Positions 1 to 10,446 of a stretch of DNA of 64,000 nt are shown here, piece by piece. The notes beneath the pieces are model-generated. The model did no database searches. It saw only the letters and a program-made list of their open reading frames with translations, and was not told where the DNA came from. The stretch's first letter is position 1. Each line of letters begins with the position of its first letter. This DNA comes from Streptococcus constellatus subsp. constellatus (GTDB lineage Bacteria > Bacillota > Bacilli > Lactobacillales > Streptococcaceae), in contig NZ_AP014647.1 of assembly GCF_023167545.1 (NCBI RefSeq), forward strand, positions 248,001 through 312,000, given 5' to 3'. Position numbers and translations under genes: made by a program.

Positions 1-2969
1 ATCGTGTTTTTTACGACCAAGTTTTGATTGCAGATGGATACCAATGGCTAAGTTACCGCTCTTATAGTGGTGTTCGTCGCTATGCGGCTATTAACAAGCT
101 GATTCAATCTGAACCTCAACAGCCAGCAAAGCAAACACCTTCTTCAACAGGAACTTTCCCTTCTAGAGGAAGATATATTTTCTCTGGAACGACAGAGGTT
201 AAGAATGAAGCCAAATTGTCAGCTCCGACACAATTTACTTTTAATAGAGGCGATAGCGTTAACTATGATAAAGTGCTGGAAAATGATGGTTATCAATGGA
301 TTAGCTATATTTCTTATAGTGGAATGCGTCGTTATGCAGCTGTTACAAAGTTAGCTCAGCCAGCACCTCAAAGACCAGCTCAAAGTCAAGTGACAGGTAC
401 GATTCACATTGAAAATAAGACCTCGCAAGGCTTTGATGTGGTGGTGACGAATGTCAACTCGACCAAGGGTGTGAAGACGGTGAAGTTGCCTATTTGGTCT
501 AGCCAAGGCGGTCAAGATGACATCATCTGGTACGATGCCACTAAGCAAAATGACGGCACTTATAAATTGAGTGTGAACATTCGTCGTCATAAGAATAACT
601 ACGGTGACTATAATGTGCACATGTATTACGTTCAGTCAGACGGCAGCTTGCAAGGTGTGACGGGTACCACGACTAAGGTGGAAGAACCTAAATATAGTGT
701 GACCGGCACGATTCACATTGAAAATAAGACTTCGCAAGGTTTTGATGTGGTAGTGACAGATGTTAGCTCCACCAAAGGCGTGAAGACAGTGAAGCTGCCT
801 GTTTGGTCCAGTCAAGGCGGTCAAGATGACATCATCTGGTACGATGCAGCCAAGCAAATAGACGGCACCTACAAGTTGAGTGTGGATATTCGTCGCCATA
901 AAAATAATCGAGGCGAATACAACATTCACATGTATTACGTTCAGTCAGATGGTAGCTTGCAAGGTGTAACGGGTACCACGACTAAGGTGGAAGAGCCAAA
1001 ATATAGTGTGACTGGCACCATTAACATTCAAAATAAGACATCTCAAGGCTTTGATGTCCTGATTACAAATGCGTCAGACAGCAATGGAATTTCTAGAGTG
1101 AAAGTTCCTATCTGGACAGATAAGGGCGGTCAAGATGATATTATTTGGTATGATGCCGCTAAGCAAAGTGATGGAAATTATAAAGTTTCTGTCAATATTG
1201 ATAAGCACAAGGGTGAACGTGGCACCTATAATATTCACCTTTACTACATTGAATCAAACGGTAAAGTAAAAGGTGTTAGCGGCACTAAGACAAGTGTAGC
1301 TGAGCCAAGTTCTGCGAGAGAAATCATTCCGTCTCAAGGAGTTTATACTTTTAAAAAAGAGGTTGAAGTCAAAAATAGTCCCGTAATGGCGGCTAAGACT
1401 GAATTTACCTTTGCAAGAGGAGAACGGATTCGCTATGATAAGGTATTAGACGCAGATCATCATCAATGGATTAGTTATGTTAGCTACAGTGGTACACGCC
1501 GTTATATCCCAATTGCAACCTTAACAAATGAAGAAACTCCTAAGCCTGTTCAGGTGACTGGCACGATTCACATTGAAAACAAGACCTCGCAAGGTTTTGA
1601 TGTGGTGGTGACGAATGTCAGCTCGACCAATGGCGTGAAGACAGTGAAGTTGCCTATTTGGTCTAGCCAAGGCGGTCAAGATGATGTGATCTGGTATGAT
1701 GCAGCCAAGCAAACAGACGGCACTTACAAGTTGAATGTGGACATTCGTCGTCATAAGAATAACTACGGTGACTATAATGTGCACATGTATTACGTTCAGT
1801 CAGACGGCAGCTTGCAAGGTGTGACGGGTACCACGACTAAGGTGGAAGAACCTAAATATAGTGTGACCGGCACGATTCACATTGAAAATAAGACTTCGCA
1901 AGGTTTTGATGTGGTGGTGACGAATGTCAGCTCGACCAAGGGTGTGAAGACGGTGAAGTTGCCTATTTGGTCTAGCCAAGGCGGTCAAGATGATGTAATC
2001 TGGTACGATGCCACTAAGCAAACAGACGGCACCTACAAGTTGAGTGTGGATATTCGTCGCCATAAAAATAATCGAGGCGAATACAACATTCACATGTATT
2101 ACGTTCAGTCGGATGGCAGTTTACAAGGTGTAACGGGTACCACGACTAAGGTGGAAGGCCCTCAAACAGGTGCAAAAGAAGTACAATATAATGGCTCCTA
2201 CTACTTTATCCAAGGTAAATATGATGAAATTGTAGTGGCAAACAAAAAGCATCCGATGGCTGCTAACTACAATCCTGGTGAAAATCCAACTGCAAAAGCT
2301 GCCTTTCTTCGATTAAGAAATGATATGATTGCTCAAGGCTATAATGTTGGTTATGCTTACAGCGGATTTAGAAGTTATGATTATCAAAAAGTTCTGTATC
2401 AAAATTATGTGAACAAAGATGGTCAAGCTGCTGCGGATCGTTACTCTGCACGTCCGGGTTATAGTGAGCACCAAACAGGTCTTGTCTTTGATTTAACGGA
2501 TAAAGCGGGCAATCTTTTAGAGGACGCTGCTGCAAGTAATTGGTTGAAGAACAATGCACATCGCTACGGTTTTGTAGTCCGTTACCAACCAGGGAAAGAA
2601 GCTTCGACAGGATACATGCCAGAAGCATGGCATATTCGTTACATCGGTAAGGAAGCTGATGAAGTTTACCATTCTGGTTTGAGTTTAGAGGAATATTATG
2701 GCTTTGAAGGTGGAGATTACGCTTCATCAGTAACCCCGTCAAAACCAACGACTCCGTCTCCCCAAACACCCTCTATCCCTGCTCAAGGTGTATATCGTTT
2801 TACAAAACGCTCCTCTATCAAAGCAGAAGCTAGAATGTCAGCTCCTGAATTGGCTTATTATGATGCCGGGCAATCGGTCACTTATGATAAGGTTTTGAAT
2901 GCAGATGGTGCGACATGGATTTCTTACATTGCTTTTAGCGGAAAGAGACGGTATATTGCTGTTGCTTAA
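1..2969 (+). CDS. Surface/secreted VanY-type carboxypeptidase with SH3 and Bsp-like repeats (5' partial)
   Basis: The reading frame is open from the first bases, so the true start and any signal peptide lie outside the window; the TTG at 24 sits inside an SH3-like module and is not a credible start. Domains in order: the end of one SH3_5-type module, a second at nt 165-352, three Bsp-like repeats (390-1316), a third SH3 module (about 1330-1525), two more Bsp-like repeats (1554-2160), a VanY/DacB-type peptidase (about 2190-2710) and a C-terminal SH3 module. The peptidase shows SEHQTGLVFDL and EAWHIRYIG, the usual zinc-ligand regions of D,D- or L,D-carboxypeptidases. The family trims peptidoglycan stem peptides, and the SH3 modules probably bind the wall. 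There is no LPXTG motif at the C-terminus. D,D versus L,D specificity cannot be decided from sequence. Confidence 0.85.
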   Translation, partial: RVFYDQVLIADGYQWLSYRSYSGVRRYAAINKLIQSEPQQPAKQTPSSTGTFPSRGRYIFSGTTEVKNEAKLSAPTQFTFNRGDSVNYDKVLENDGYQWISYISYSGMRRYAAVTKLAQPAPQRPAQSQVTGTIHIENKTSQGFDVVVTNVNSTKGVKTVKLPIWSSQGGQDDIIWYDATKQNDGTYKLSVNIRRHKNNYGDYNVHMYYVQSDGSLQGVTGTTTKVEEPKYSVTGTIHIENKTSQGFDVVVTDVSSTKGVKTVKLPVWSSQGGQDDIIWYDAAKQIDGTYKLSVDIRRHKNNRGEYNIHMYYVQSDGSLQGVTGTTTKVEEPKYSVTGTINIQNKTSQGFDVLITNASDSNGISRVKVPIWTDKGGQDDIIWYDAAKQSDGNYKVSVNIDKHKGERGTYNIHLYYIESNGKVKGVSGTKTSVAEPSSAREIIPSQGVYTFKKEVEVKNSPVMAAKTEFTFARGERIRYDKVLDADHHQWISYVSYSGTRRYIPIATLTNEETPKPVQVTGTIHIENKTSQGFDVVVTNVSSTNGVKTVKLPIWSSQGGQDDVIWYDAAKQTDGTYKLNVDIRRHKNNYGDYNVHMYYVQSDGSLQGVTGTTTKVEEPKYSVTGTIHIENKTSQGFDVVVTNVSSTKGVKTVKLPIWSSQGGQDDVIWYDATKQTDGTYKLSVDIRRHKNNRGEYNIHMYYVQSDGSLQGVTGTTTKVEGPQTGAKEVQYNGSYYFIQGKYDEIVVANKKHPMAANYNPGENPTAKAAFLRLRNDMIAQGYNVGYAYSGFRSYDYQKVLYQNYVNKDGQAAADRYSARPGYSEHQTGLVFDLTDKAGNLLEDAAASNWLKNNAHRYGFVVRYQPGKEASTGYMPEAWHIRYIGKEADEVYHSGLSLEEYYGFEGGDYASSVTPSKPTTPSPQTPSIPAQGVYRFTKRSSIKAEARMSAPELAYYDAGQSVTYDKVLNADGATWISYIAFSGKRRYIAVA
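390..1316 (+). repeat. Three tandem 309-bp Bsp-like repeat units
   Basis: Units begin at 390, 699 and 1008, an exact 309-bp (103-residue) period. Each encodes a module starting VTGTIxIxNKTSQGFDV and ending near GVxGTxTxV, which I recognise as the GBS Bsp-like repeat family. The first two units are nearly identical. The third is clearly diverged in both protein and DNA. Confidence 0.88.
1554..2160 (+). repeat. Two further 309-bp Bsp-like repeat units
   Basis: Units begin at 1554 and 1863, again 309 bp apart. They are close copies of units 1 and 2. A stretch of about 175 bp (577-751) is identical to the stretch 1,164 bp downstream (1741-1915). An SH3 module separates this pair from the upstream triplet. 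Confidence 0.88.
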
Positions 2970-2982
2970 TTCAAACTTTACA

Positions 2983-3016
2983 ACATCTACGGTTGGGAAT
3001 CCGTAGGTGTTTTTTT
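2983..3016 (+). terminator. Rho-independent terminator of the surface peptidase gene
   Basis: A 10-bp stem (ACATCTACGG / CCGTAGGTGT, one G-U pair) with an 8-nt loop is followed by a run of T. It lies 14 nt after the stop codon. Confidence 0.85.
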
Positions 3017-3133
3017 ATATTTGAAAAGCATTGTTTATTATGTCACAAACTTAGATAAAGCATAAAAGGAAATGCTGTTGTGTATAAGCTTTTTGATATT
3101 TTCTGAGATTGTGAAAATCTGTGAGCAAATTTT

Positions 3134-3162
3134 TTGTAAACGAATTCAAAAAGTATTATGAT
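3134..3162 (+). promoter_or_regulatory. Promoter of the pyruvate oxidase gene
   Basis: TTGTAA, 17 bp, TATGAT. It lies about 60 bp before the ATG at 3226 and therefore rules out the more upstream in-frame starts. Confidence 0.6.
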
Positions 3163-3225
3163 ATTACCGTAACTAAAAAACAGATTTTGAAATTGCAATT
3201 CCATTCTCTGAGATGGAGGATTATT

Positions 3226-5031
3226 ATGTCTAATGTGAAAACAGTGCCTGCTGCTGTTGCTATGCTTCGTGTATTGGAAGCATGGGATGTGGAAAATGTT
3301 TACGGTTACCCTGGTGGTTCTGTCAATTCAACTATGAATGCGCTGGATCTGGAAAAGGAAAACCTTCACTTTGTTCAAGTTCGTCACGAACAAGTTGGAG
3401 CTCTTGCAGCTGCAGCTCATGCTAAATTGACTGGAAAAATAGGCGTAACTCTTGGGTCTGCTGGTCCTGGTGCTGTCAATCTTTTAAATGGCTTGTACGA
3501 TGCGCGGGAAGATCATGCTCCGGTTTTAGCTTTGGTCGGTCAAGTGCCTAGCACAAACATGAACTATGATTATTTCCAAGAGTTTTCTGAATTACCGATG
3601 TTTAGTGATGTTGCGGTTTACAACCGAGTGGTTATGACACCAGAAAGTCTCCCTTATGTTGTTGATAAAGCGATTCGTGAGGCTTATAAACATAATGGTG
3701 TAGCTGTTGTTATCATGCCAAATAACTTTGGTTATGTAGAAATTCCAGATGTAGATTATGCTTCTCATACAGCAGAAAAAAACTTACCGCTGCCCCAAGC
3801 AACGGATGCCGAAGTGGATCGATTTCTTGAACTAGTAAAAGCAGCTAAGCGTCCTATTTTTCATGTGGGTTCTGGTATCGGGAACAATGCGCAGTTATTG
3901 ATAGAACTGTCTCAAAAATTGCAAATTCCGATTGCTGTCGTGGGTCTTGCAAAGGGGAAAATCCCCGAAGACTTTGAAGCGAATTTAGGCACACTTAATC
4001 GGGCTGCTTCTAAGGTTGGTGATGAAGCATTTGCAGCAGCTGATCTTGTCATTGCTATTGGGACAAACTTTCCATTTGCTAACTTAGTTTATCGTTCTCA
4101 TTATTTCAAGTTTGTATCGGTGGATATTGATGTGGCTAATTTTGGTCGTCATCACTATCTAGATTTAGGAATTTTATCGGACTCTGGAAGTTTTCTCCAA
4201 AAAACTTTGGAACGTAGTGCAACCATTGCTCCGCGTCCATTTTATCAAGCTAGTGTGGCAGCCATGAAGGATTGGAAATCCTATCTGGAACGTTTAATGC
4301 AAAAAATGGATGGACCATTAGAATTTGAACAAGTCTATCGTGAGATCAATCGTATTTCAGATGCCAATGCTGTTTATGGCATTGATGTCGGGGACAACAT
4401 TATCAATAGCTTCCGTTTTTTGAACTTTACACTAGAGAAGAAATGGACAATTTCAGCTCTCTTTGCTACGATGGGGTATGGCTTACCAGCTTCTATCGCA
4501 GGTCAATTTGCTTTTCCAAATCGTCAAGTTTTCAATATTGCTGGAGATGGTGCGTTTTCAATGGTCATGCAAGATTTGACGACCCAAGTCAAATATCAGT
4601 TGCCAGTTATCAATATTGTCACTTCTAATAATTCACTCAACTTTATCAAGTCTGAACAGGAAGATTTGGTCATGAACTTTTCAGGTGTGGATCTTTATGA
4701 AGTAGATTTTGCTAAAGTCGCGGAAGGAATGGGTGTAGAAGGAATAACAGTTAAAACTTTAGAAGAATTGCTAGCTGCTTTTGATCGCGCCCTTGAAGTT
4801 TCAAGAGCTGGAAAACCTATTCTGATTGATGCCAAAATCACCGATAAGCGTGGCATCCCTGTGGAAGAGTTAGAGCTAGATATTGTTGATGGCGAATTTG
4901 TCGAAAGAATCTCTGCTGGTTACCAAGAAACTCATGGACAAATGAGTCCGGAAGAATTCTTTGCAACTTATGATGGGCAAGAACTTCGTCCGATTACAGC
5001 TTATTTCAAAGAATATGGTGTCAAGCCATAA
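3226..5031 (+). CDS. spxB: Pyruvate oxidase (ThDP/FAD, H2O2-forming)
   Basis: Converts pyruvate, phosphate and O2 to acetyl-phosphate, CO2 and H2O2 in the cytoplasm. The 601-residue protein has the three-domain ThDP enzyme layout: an N-terminal PYR domain with the catalytic Glu region (VRHEQVGALAAAAHAKL), a central FAD-binding domain, and a C-terminal PP domain with the GDGAFSMVMQDL...NN ThDP/Mg signature near residues 440-475. The ATG at 3226 has a GGAGGA Shine-Dalgarno 5 nt away. An in-frame upstream extension exists but overlaps the promoter. Motifs such as YGYPGGSVNS, KLTGKIGV and GLYDAREDH look, from memory, closer to Lactobacillus plantarum POX than to pneumococcal SpxB. The lactate oxidase gene follows, which suggests joint lactate-to-acetyl-phosphate metabolism. 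The symbol is given by function, not strict orthology. Confidence 0.9.
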   Translation: MSNVKTVPAAVAMLRVLEAWDVENVYGYPGGSVNSTMNALDLEKENLHFVQVRHEQVGALAAAAHAKLTGKIGVTLGSAGPGAVNLLNGLYDAREDHAPVLALVGQVPSTNMNYDYFQEFSELPMFSDVAVYNRVVMTPESLPYVVDKAIREAYKHNGVAVVIMPNNFGYVEIPDVDYASHTAEKNLPLPQATDAEVDRFLELVKAAKRPIFHVGSGIGNNAQLLIELSQKLQIPIAVVGLAKGKIPEDFEANLGTLNRAASKVGDEAFAAADLVIAIGTNFPFANLVYRSHYFKFVSVDIDVANFGRHHYLDLGILSDSGSFLQKTLERSATIAPRPFYQASVAAMKDWKSYLERLMQKMDGPLEFEQVYREINRISDANAVYGIDVGDNIINSFRFLNFTLEKKWTISALFATMGYGLPASIAGQFAFPNRQVFNIAGDGAFSMVMQDLTTQVKYQLPVINIVTSNNSLNFIKSEQEDLVMNFSGVDLYEVDFAKVAEGMGVEGITVKTLEELLAAFDRALEVSRAGKPILIDAKITDKRGIPVEELELDIVDGEFVERISAGYQETHGQMSPEEFFATYDGQELRPITAYFKEYGVKP

Positions 5032-5124
5032 CACGCTAGACCATTTATTTTAATTTTTACAATCATTATAGGTGCAAGGGTGGGAAGTGATTTCCCGCTT
5101 CTGCCCTATTACAAATTGTAAAAG

Positions 5125-5152
5125 TTGTTTCAATTTATCAAAATGGTATAAA
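5125..5152 (+). promoter_or_regulatory. Candidate lctO promoter
   Basis: TTGTTT, 16 bp, TATAAA, about 135 bp upstream of the lctO ATG. Upstream, at about 5085-5110, lies an imperfect G-rich/C-rich hairpin without a good T run, possibly a weak terminator of the pyruvate oxidase mRNA. Confidence 0.45.
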
Positions 5153-5216
5153 TTTTATACATATTGCTATTATTCTCATCTGTTAGAGAATAGGATTGAG
5201 TTTTGTCACATAAAAA

Positions 5217-5230
5217 TGAAAGCGCTTGCT
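5217..5230. promoter_or_regulatory. cre (CcpA) site in the lctO leader
   Basis: TGAAAGCGCTTGCT matches the cre consensus TGWAARCGYTWNCW at all 14 positions. It lies downstream of the candidate promoter, where bound CcpA would block elongation. Catabolite repression of lctO is therefore expected. Confidence 0.75.
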
Positions 5231-5286
5231 TTAAAGACTCGATTGAATTTTCTCTATGGATATGCGCATATAAGACAGGAGGAAAT

Positions 5287-6426
5287 ATGATGTCTTACCA
5301 AACTAGTAATGCTGAAGGTCCAATTGATTTCATCAACACGTATGATTTAGAACCGATGGCTCAAAAAGTCATTCCAAAAGCTGCATTTGGTTACATTGCA
5401 AGTGGAGCTGAGGATACCTTTACTTTGCGAGAAAATATTCGTGCCTTTAATCATAAGCTAATTGTACCTCACACGCTTCGCAATGTAGAGAATCCAAGTA
5501 CAGAGATTGAATTTGATGGGGATAAATTGTCTTCTCCAATCATTTTAGCACCAGTAGCCGCTCATAAGTTGGCAAATGAACAGGGAGAAGTAGCTTCAGC
5601 TAAGGGAGTGCACGAATTTGGCTCTCTTTATACCACCAGCTCTTATTCCACAGTTGACCTTCCAGAAATTTCCCAAGCCCTTCAAGGAACCCCCCATTGG
5701 TTTCAATTTTATTTCAGTAAAGATGATGGTATTAACCGTCACATTATGGATCGAGTCAAAGCTGAAGGATATAAAGCAATTGTCCTGACAGCCGATGCAA
5801 CTGTTGGGGGGAATCGTGAAGTGGATAAACGAAATGGCTTTGTTTTTCCAGTTGGAATGCCAATTGTGGAAGAATACCTCCCTGACGGTGCTGGTAAGAC
5901 GATGGATTTTGTTTACAAATCTGCTAAGCAAAAATTATCCCCTCGTGATGTAGAATTTATTGCTGATTACTCTGGTCTTCCGGTCTATGTCAAAGGACCG
6001 CAATGCCGTGAAGATGTGGAACGCTCACTTGACGCAGGTGCTTCTGGGATCTGGGTGACAAACCACGGCGGTCGGCAAATTGATGGTGGGCCAGCAGCCT
6101 TTGATTCCTTGCAAGAAGTAGCAGAAGCAGTGGACAAACGAGTACCAATTGTCTTTGACTCTGGTGTTCGTCGTGGTCAGCATGTTTTTAAAGCGTTGGC
6201 TTCTGGAGCAGATTTAGTGGCTATCGGACGACCAGTTATTTGTGGTTTAGCGCTTGGTGGTAGTATAGGAGTTCGCCAAGTCTTTGAACACATCAATGAA
6301 GAATTGAGAACCGTCATGCAACTGTCTGGTACACAAACGATTGAAGAAATTAAACATTTCAAACTTCGTCACAATCCCTATAATCCAACATTTCCAGTAG
6401 ATCCACGAGATTTGAAATTGTATTAA
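5287..6426 (+). CDS. lctO: L-lactate oxidase
   Basis: FMN-dependent alpha-hydroxyacid oxidase that converts L-lactate and O2 to pyruvate and H2O2. At 379 residues it has the usual length of streptococcal and Aerococcus lactate oxidases. The TIM-barrel family signature with the catalytic His is NHGGRQ at residues 259-264. The FMN-phosphate region DSGVRRGQHVFKALASGA and the N-terminal ASGAEDTFTLREN are present. The start is ATG-ATG at 5287/5290 directly after AGGAGG, so upstream in-frame codons are rejected. The upstream pyruvate oxidase would consume the pyruvate produced. A perfect cre site in the leader implies repression on preferred sugars. Confidence 0.93.
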   Translation: MMSYQTSNAEGPIDFINTYDLEPMAQKVIPKAAFGYIASGAEDTFTLRENIRAFNHKLIVPHTLRNVENPSTEIEFDGDKLSSPIILAPVAAHKLANEQGEVASAKGVHEFGSLYTTSSYSTVDLPEISQALQGTPHWFQFYFSKDDGINRHIMDRVKAEGYKAIVLTADATVGGNREVDKRNGFVFPVGMPIVEEYLPDGAGKTMDFVYKSAKQKLSPRDVEFIADYSGLPVYVKGPQCREDVERSLDAGASGIWVTNHGGRQIDGGPAAFDSLQEVAEAVDKRVPIVFDSGVRRGQHVFKALASGADLVAIGRPVICGLALGGSIGVRQVFEHINEELRTVMQLSGTQTIEEIKHFKLRHNPYNPTFPVDPRDLKLY

Positions 6427-6439
6427 ATTGATAAAAAAC

Positions 6440-6476
6440 ACAGTTTCCTTTCAATCAAAGGAGGCTGTATTTTTTT
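6440..6476 (+). terminator. Terminator of lctO
   Basis: A 12-bp stem (ACAGTTTCCTTT / AAAGGAGGCTGT, with G-U pairs) and a 5-nt loop, followed by ATTTTTTT. Confidence 0.8.
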
Positions 6477-6477
6477 G

Positions 6478-6561
6478 CTTCACAGTAAGATTAACATCAT
6501 CTAGAGCCAGCTGTTGACCAAGTCTCTTACTGATGTGTTTCACATTCAAAATAGTTTCCAT
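6478..6561 (-). pseudogene. N-terminal relic of an ABC transporter ATPase
   Basis: Read on the minus strand, 28 codons give METILNVKHISKRLGQQLAL followed by DDVNLTVK. This is the typical first beta-strands of an ABC ATPase, just before where the Walker A motif should be. A GAAGGT ribosome site precedes the ATG. The frame then runs into the lctO terminator and stops at about 6451. The rest of the gene is gone, so this is a deletion remnant. Confidence 0.6.
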
Positions 6562-6637
6562 AATGTGACCTTCATTTTTTCTATCGTAGAGTTTCTCCTC
6601 TCTTCAAGGATTAGTATACAAAATGTTTGTCAAATAA

Positions 6638-8392
<1,755 letters not shown>

Positions 8393-8416
8393 AAAGATTG
8401 GCAAGAACAAAATCAT

Positions 8417-8450
8417 AAAAAATACTGTGAGAAATTCCACAGTATTTTTT
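8417..8450. terminator. Bidirectional terminator between dexB and ykoC
   Basis: Perfect 13-bp stem (AAAAAATACTGTG / CACAGTATTTTTT) with an 8-nt loop. The A/T tracts let it work for dexB on the plus strand and the thiamine transporter operon on the minus strand. Confidence 0.85.
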
Positions 8451-8460
8451 GTGTCGAGTT

Positions 8461-9114
8461 CTATCTTGGGATCAAAAGAGTCAAATTGATAAGGAGGAAA
8501 ATCAAGAAGCAAGTAAGACTTGCACTTTTGGGTGTTTCCAATTGTCGGTAACAACTTCGCTTGATTGTTTCATCAAATCCGTGGGCGTACATAGCTTCTA
8601 CGTAAGAATCTCGCCAATTAAAAGCGATAAAAATAGCTTTGATATAAAAGAGTGGTGACCAGAAATGAAGTGTTTTTCCTCGCAGGAGACTTGCTTCTCG
8701 GACAGCTTGGATTTCTTTTTGAATGACTGGAATGGCGTTTAGTACAACGAGCAGTCCATAGGTGAAGTGACTTGGAAGCCCTTTTTGATGCCAATAGCGC
8801 AAGAGCTGATTGAGATGAACGCTATATAAAAAGGTCATTCCCAAAGCTGCTAAAGCAAAAGATCGGGTAAACAGTATCATTGCTTGACTGTTATCTCCAT
8901 GAAGTTGAATAGCCCAGTAATTTGCTAGTGCTGGTAGCAAAGGTAAGAGCAGTGTCCAGAAAATGCCCCACCATTTCTTTAGGTAAATGAGGTGGGCGAG
9001 TACTCCTACGACAATAGCACAGTTGAGCCACGTTGATCTGATAAAGGAGATTTCTAATGTCAAGGCAATGAGAAGGAACACAAGTGCGAAGACATTTGTT
9101 TCTTCTTTTTTCAT
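8461..9114 (-). CDS. ykoC: ECF-type thiamine/HMP transporter, T component
   Basis: Integral membrane coupling protein of the CbiQ/EcfT family, 217 residues, with several hydrophobic helices (for example FALVFLLIALTLEISFI near the N-terminus). The cytoplasmic coupling helix contains AVREASLLRGKTLHF, the family's A-rich/RG motif that engages the ATPases. Its start overlaps the end of the ATPase gene by 4 nt, so the two are translationally coupled. As the last gene of a TPP-riboswitch operon it should energise import of thiamine or its pyrimidine precursor. Confidence 0.85.
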   Translation of the reverse strand: MKKEETNVFALVFLLIALTLEISFIRSTWLNCAIVVGVLAHLIYLKKWWGIFWTLLLPLLPALANYWAIQLHGDNSQAMILFTRSFALAALGMTFLYSVHLNQLLRYWHQKGLPSHFTYGLLVVLNAIPVIQKEIQAVREASLLRGKTLHFWSPLFYIKAIFIAFNWRDSYVEAMYAHGFDETIKRSCYRQLETPKSASLTCFLIFLLINLTLLIPR

Positions 9115-10445
9115 AGCGACCTCCTTTCTGTCAGCCCGTCGGACGTCAGCTCGACCAAATGATCACTAATGCCGTCCAAGGGCTCCAAACGATGAGAAAT
9201 AATTATAAAGCTTTGTTGAGCAGCCTTGTCTTTAATCCAATTGGCAAAAAAATCACAGGATTTTTTATCTAAGCCAGTAAATGGTTCGTCCATGAGTATA
9301 ACAGGGGTTTCCAAGGTCAAGGTAGCCAATAATTGAATGATTTTTTTCTGCCCACCACTTAAGTGGAAAAGACTAGAATCCATTTTTCTGTCTAAACCAA
9401 ATAAAGTTAAGGCTTCTTGTACCTTTGCTTGGTTTTCATTGGAAAGAGAGGGCAGGTTTAATTCCTCTGCGGGGGTCGTCCGAATGAATTGCTTTTCAGC
9501 ATCTTGAACAACAGCAGTAATATGGCGATATAACTTCTTGTTCTTCTTAATTTTTCGGCCCTGATAACGCATACTGCCTTTGTATTTTTGCAATTGCAAA
9601 ATGGCACGAAAGAGAGTGGATTTGCCGACACCGTTAGCTCCGATGAGAGTCGTAATACTTTGCTGAAAAGTAAAGTCCTCAATTGTAAAAAGTATTTTTT
9701 TGTCAAATTGACAGGAAACATGTTGCAATTGTAAGAGAGGACTTCGCTGGGTATTTTTACGTACCAGTTGATAGCTTGGGTGAGCCTTTTTTAAAAGAGC
9801 TACATCTTGTTCAAAAAGTTTCCCATTTTTTAATTCAACAAGGCAGTCGACATAGTCAGCATAGAGGCTACGATCATGGTCACATAAAATAACAGTCTTC
9901 CCCATTTTTGTCAAATCTGCTAGTAAATGAATCAAGCGTTTGCGTGCTACTTGATCGACAGAAGCAAAGGGTTCATCCAACAAAATAATTTGTGAATCCA
10001 TAGCTAGCAGAACGGCTAGAGAAACTTGTTGTTTTTCTCCGCCAGATAAGGTCAGAAAATTACGATGGAGCAAGTGTTCCACTTTCCCAAGAGTGACAGC
10101 GTGCTTGATTTTTTCATCAATCTGTTCAGCAGGCGTTTGGAGATTTTCCAAGGTAAAAATCAATTCCTCATAAAGGGTTGTCATGGTGAATTGACGGCTT
10201 GGATTTTGGAACATCATACTGAGGTAGGTGACTCGTTCATGAATCGGTAAATGAGACAGCAATGTATGACCTAACTTTACCTCTCCAGCGAAGTCTAGTT
10301 CGTTGAAATTCGTTAAAATCCGAAAAAAAGTTGATTTGCCAGCACCAGTATCACCAATTAAGAGTGTCATTTTCCCTGTTTCAAAGGCGAAGGTTAAATC
10401 TTTAAAGACATCTCTAAAATAAATGTGCTCTAATGTTAGTTTCAT
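9111..10445 (-). CDS. ykoD: Fused double ABC ATPase of the thiamine/HMP ECF transporter
   Basis: Cytoplasmic ATPase of 444 residues with two complete ABC domains in one chain. The N-terminal domain has GDTGAGKST and LSGGEKQQVSLAVLLA followed by DEPFAS. The C-terminal domain has GANGVGKST and LSGGQKKIIQLLATL followed by DEPFTG. The YkoD layout pairs the two ATPases that are separate EcfA1/EcfA2 proteins elsewhere. It lies between ykoE and ykoC with a 1-nt gap and a 4-nt overlap. Confidence 0.88.
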   Translation of the reverse strand: MKLTLEHIYFRDVFKDLTFAFETGKMTLLIGDTGAGKSTFFRILTNFNELDFAGEVKLGHTLLSHLPIHERVTYLSMMFQNPSRQFTMTTLYEELIFTLENLQTPAEQIDEKIKHAVTLGKVEHLLHRNFLTLSGGEKQQVSLAVLLAMDSQIILLDEPFASVDQVARKRLIHLLADLTKMGKTVILCDHDRSLYADYVDCLVELKNGKLFEQDVALLKKAHPSYQLVRKNTQRSPLLQLQHVSCQFDKKILFTIEDFTFQQSITTLIGANGVGKSTLFRAILQLQKYKGSMRYQGRKIKKNKKLYRHITAVVQDAEKQFIRTTPAEELNLPSLSNENQAKVQEALTLFGLDRKMDSSLFHLSGGQKKIIQLLATLTLETPVILMDEPFTGLDKKSCDFFANWIKDKAAQQSFIIISHRLEPLDGISDHLVELTSDGLTERRSL

Positions 10446-10446
10446 C

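Noticed and set aside
351..2093. Repeated antisense open frames of about 90 codons over the Bsp-like repeats
   Set aside because: They recur because the sense DNA is repeated; none has a ribosome site or a recognisable product.
3121..3225. In-frame N-terminal extension of pyruvate oxidase from a GTG at 3121
   Set aside because: The promoter (3134-3162) lies inside it and the ATG at 3226 has a strong ribosome site and the family N-terminus.
8449..8658. Short plus-strand frame after dexB
   Set aside because: Lies antisense to ykoC, starts inside the terminator region and has no family match.
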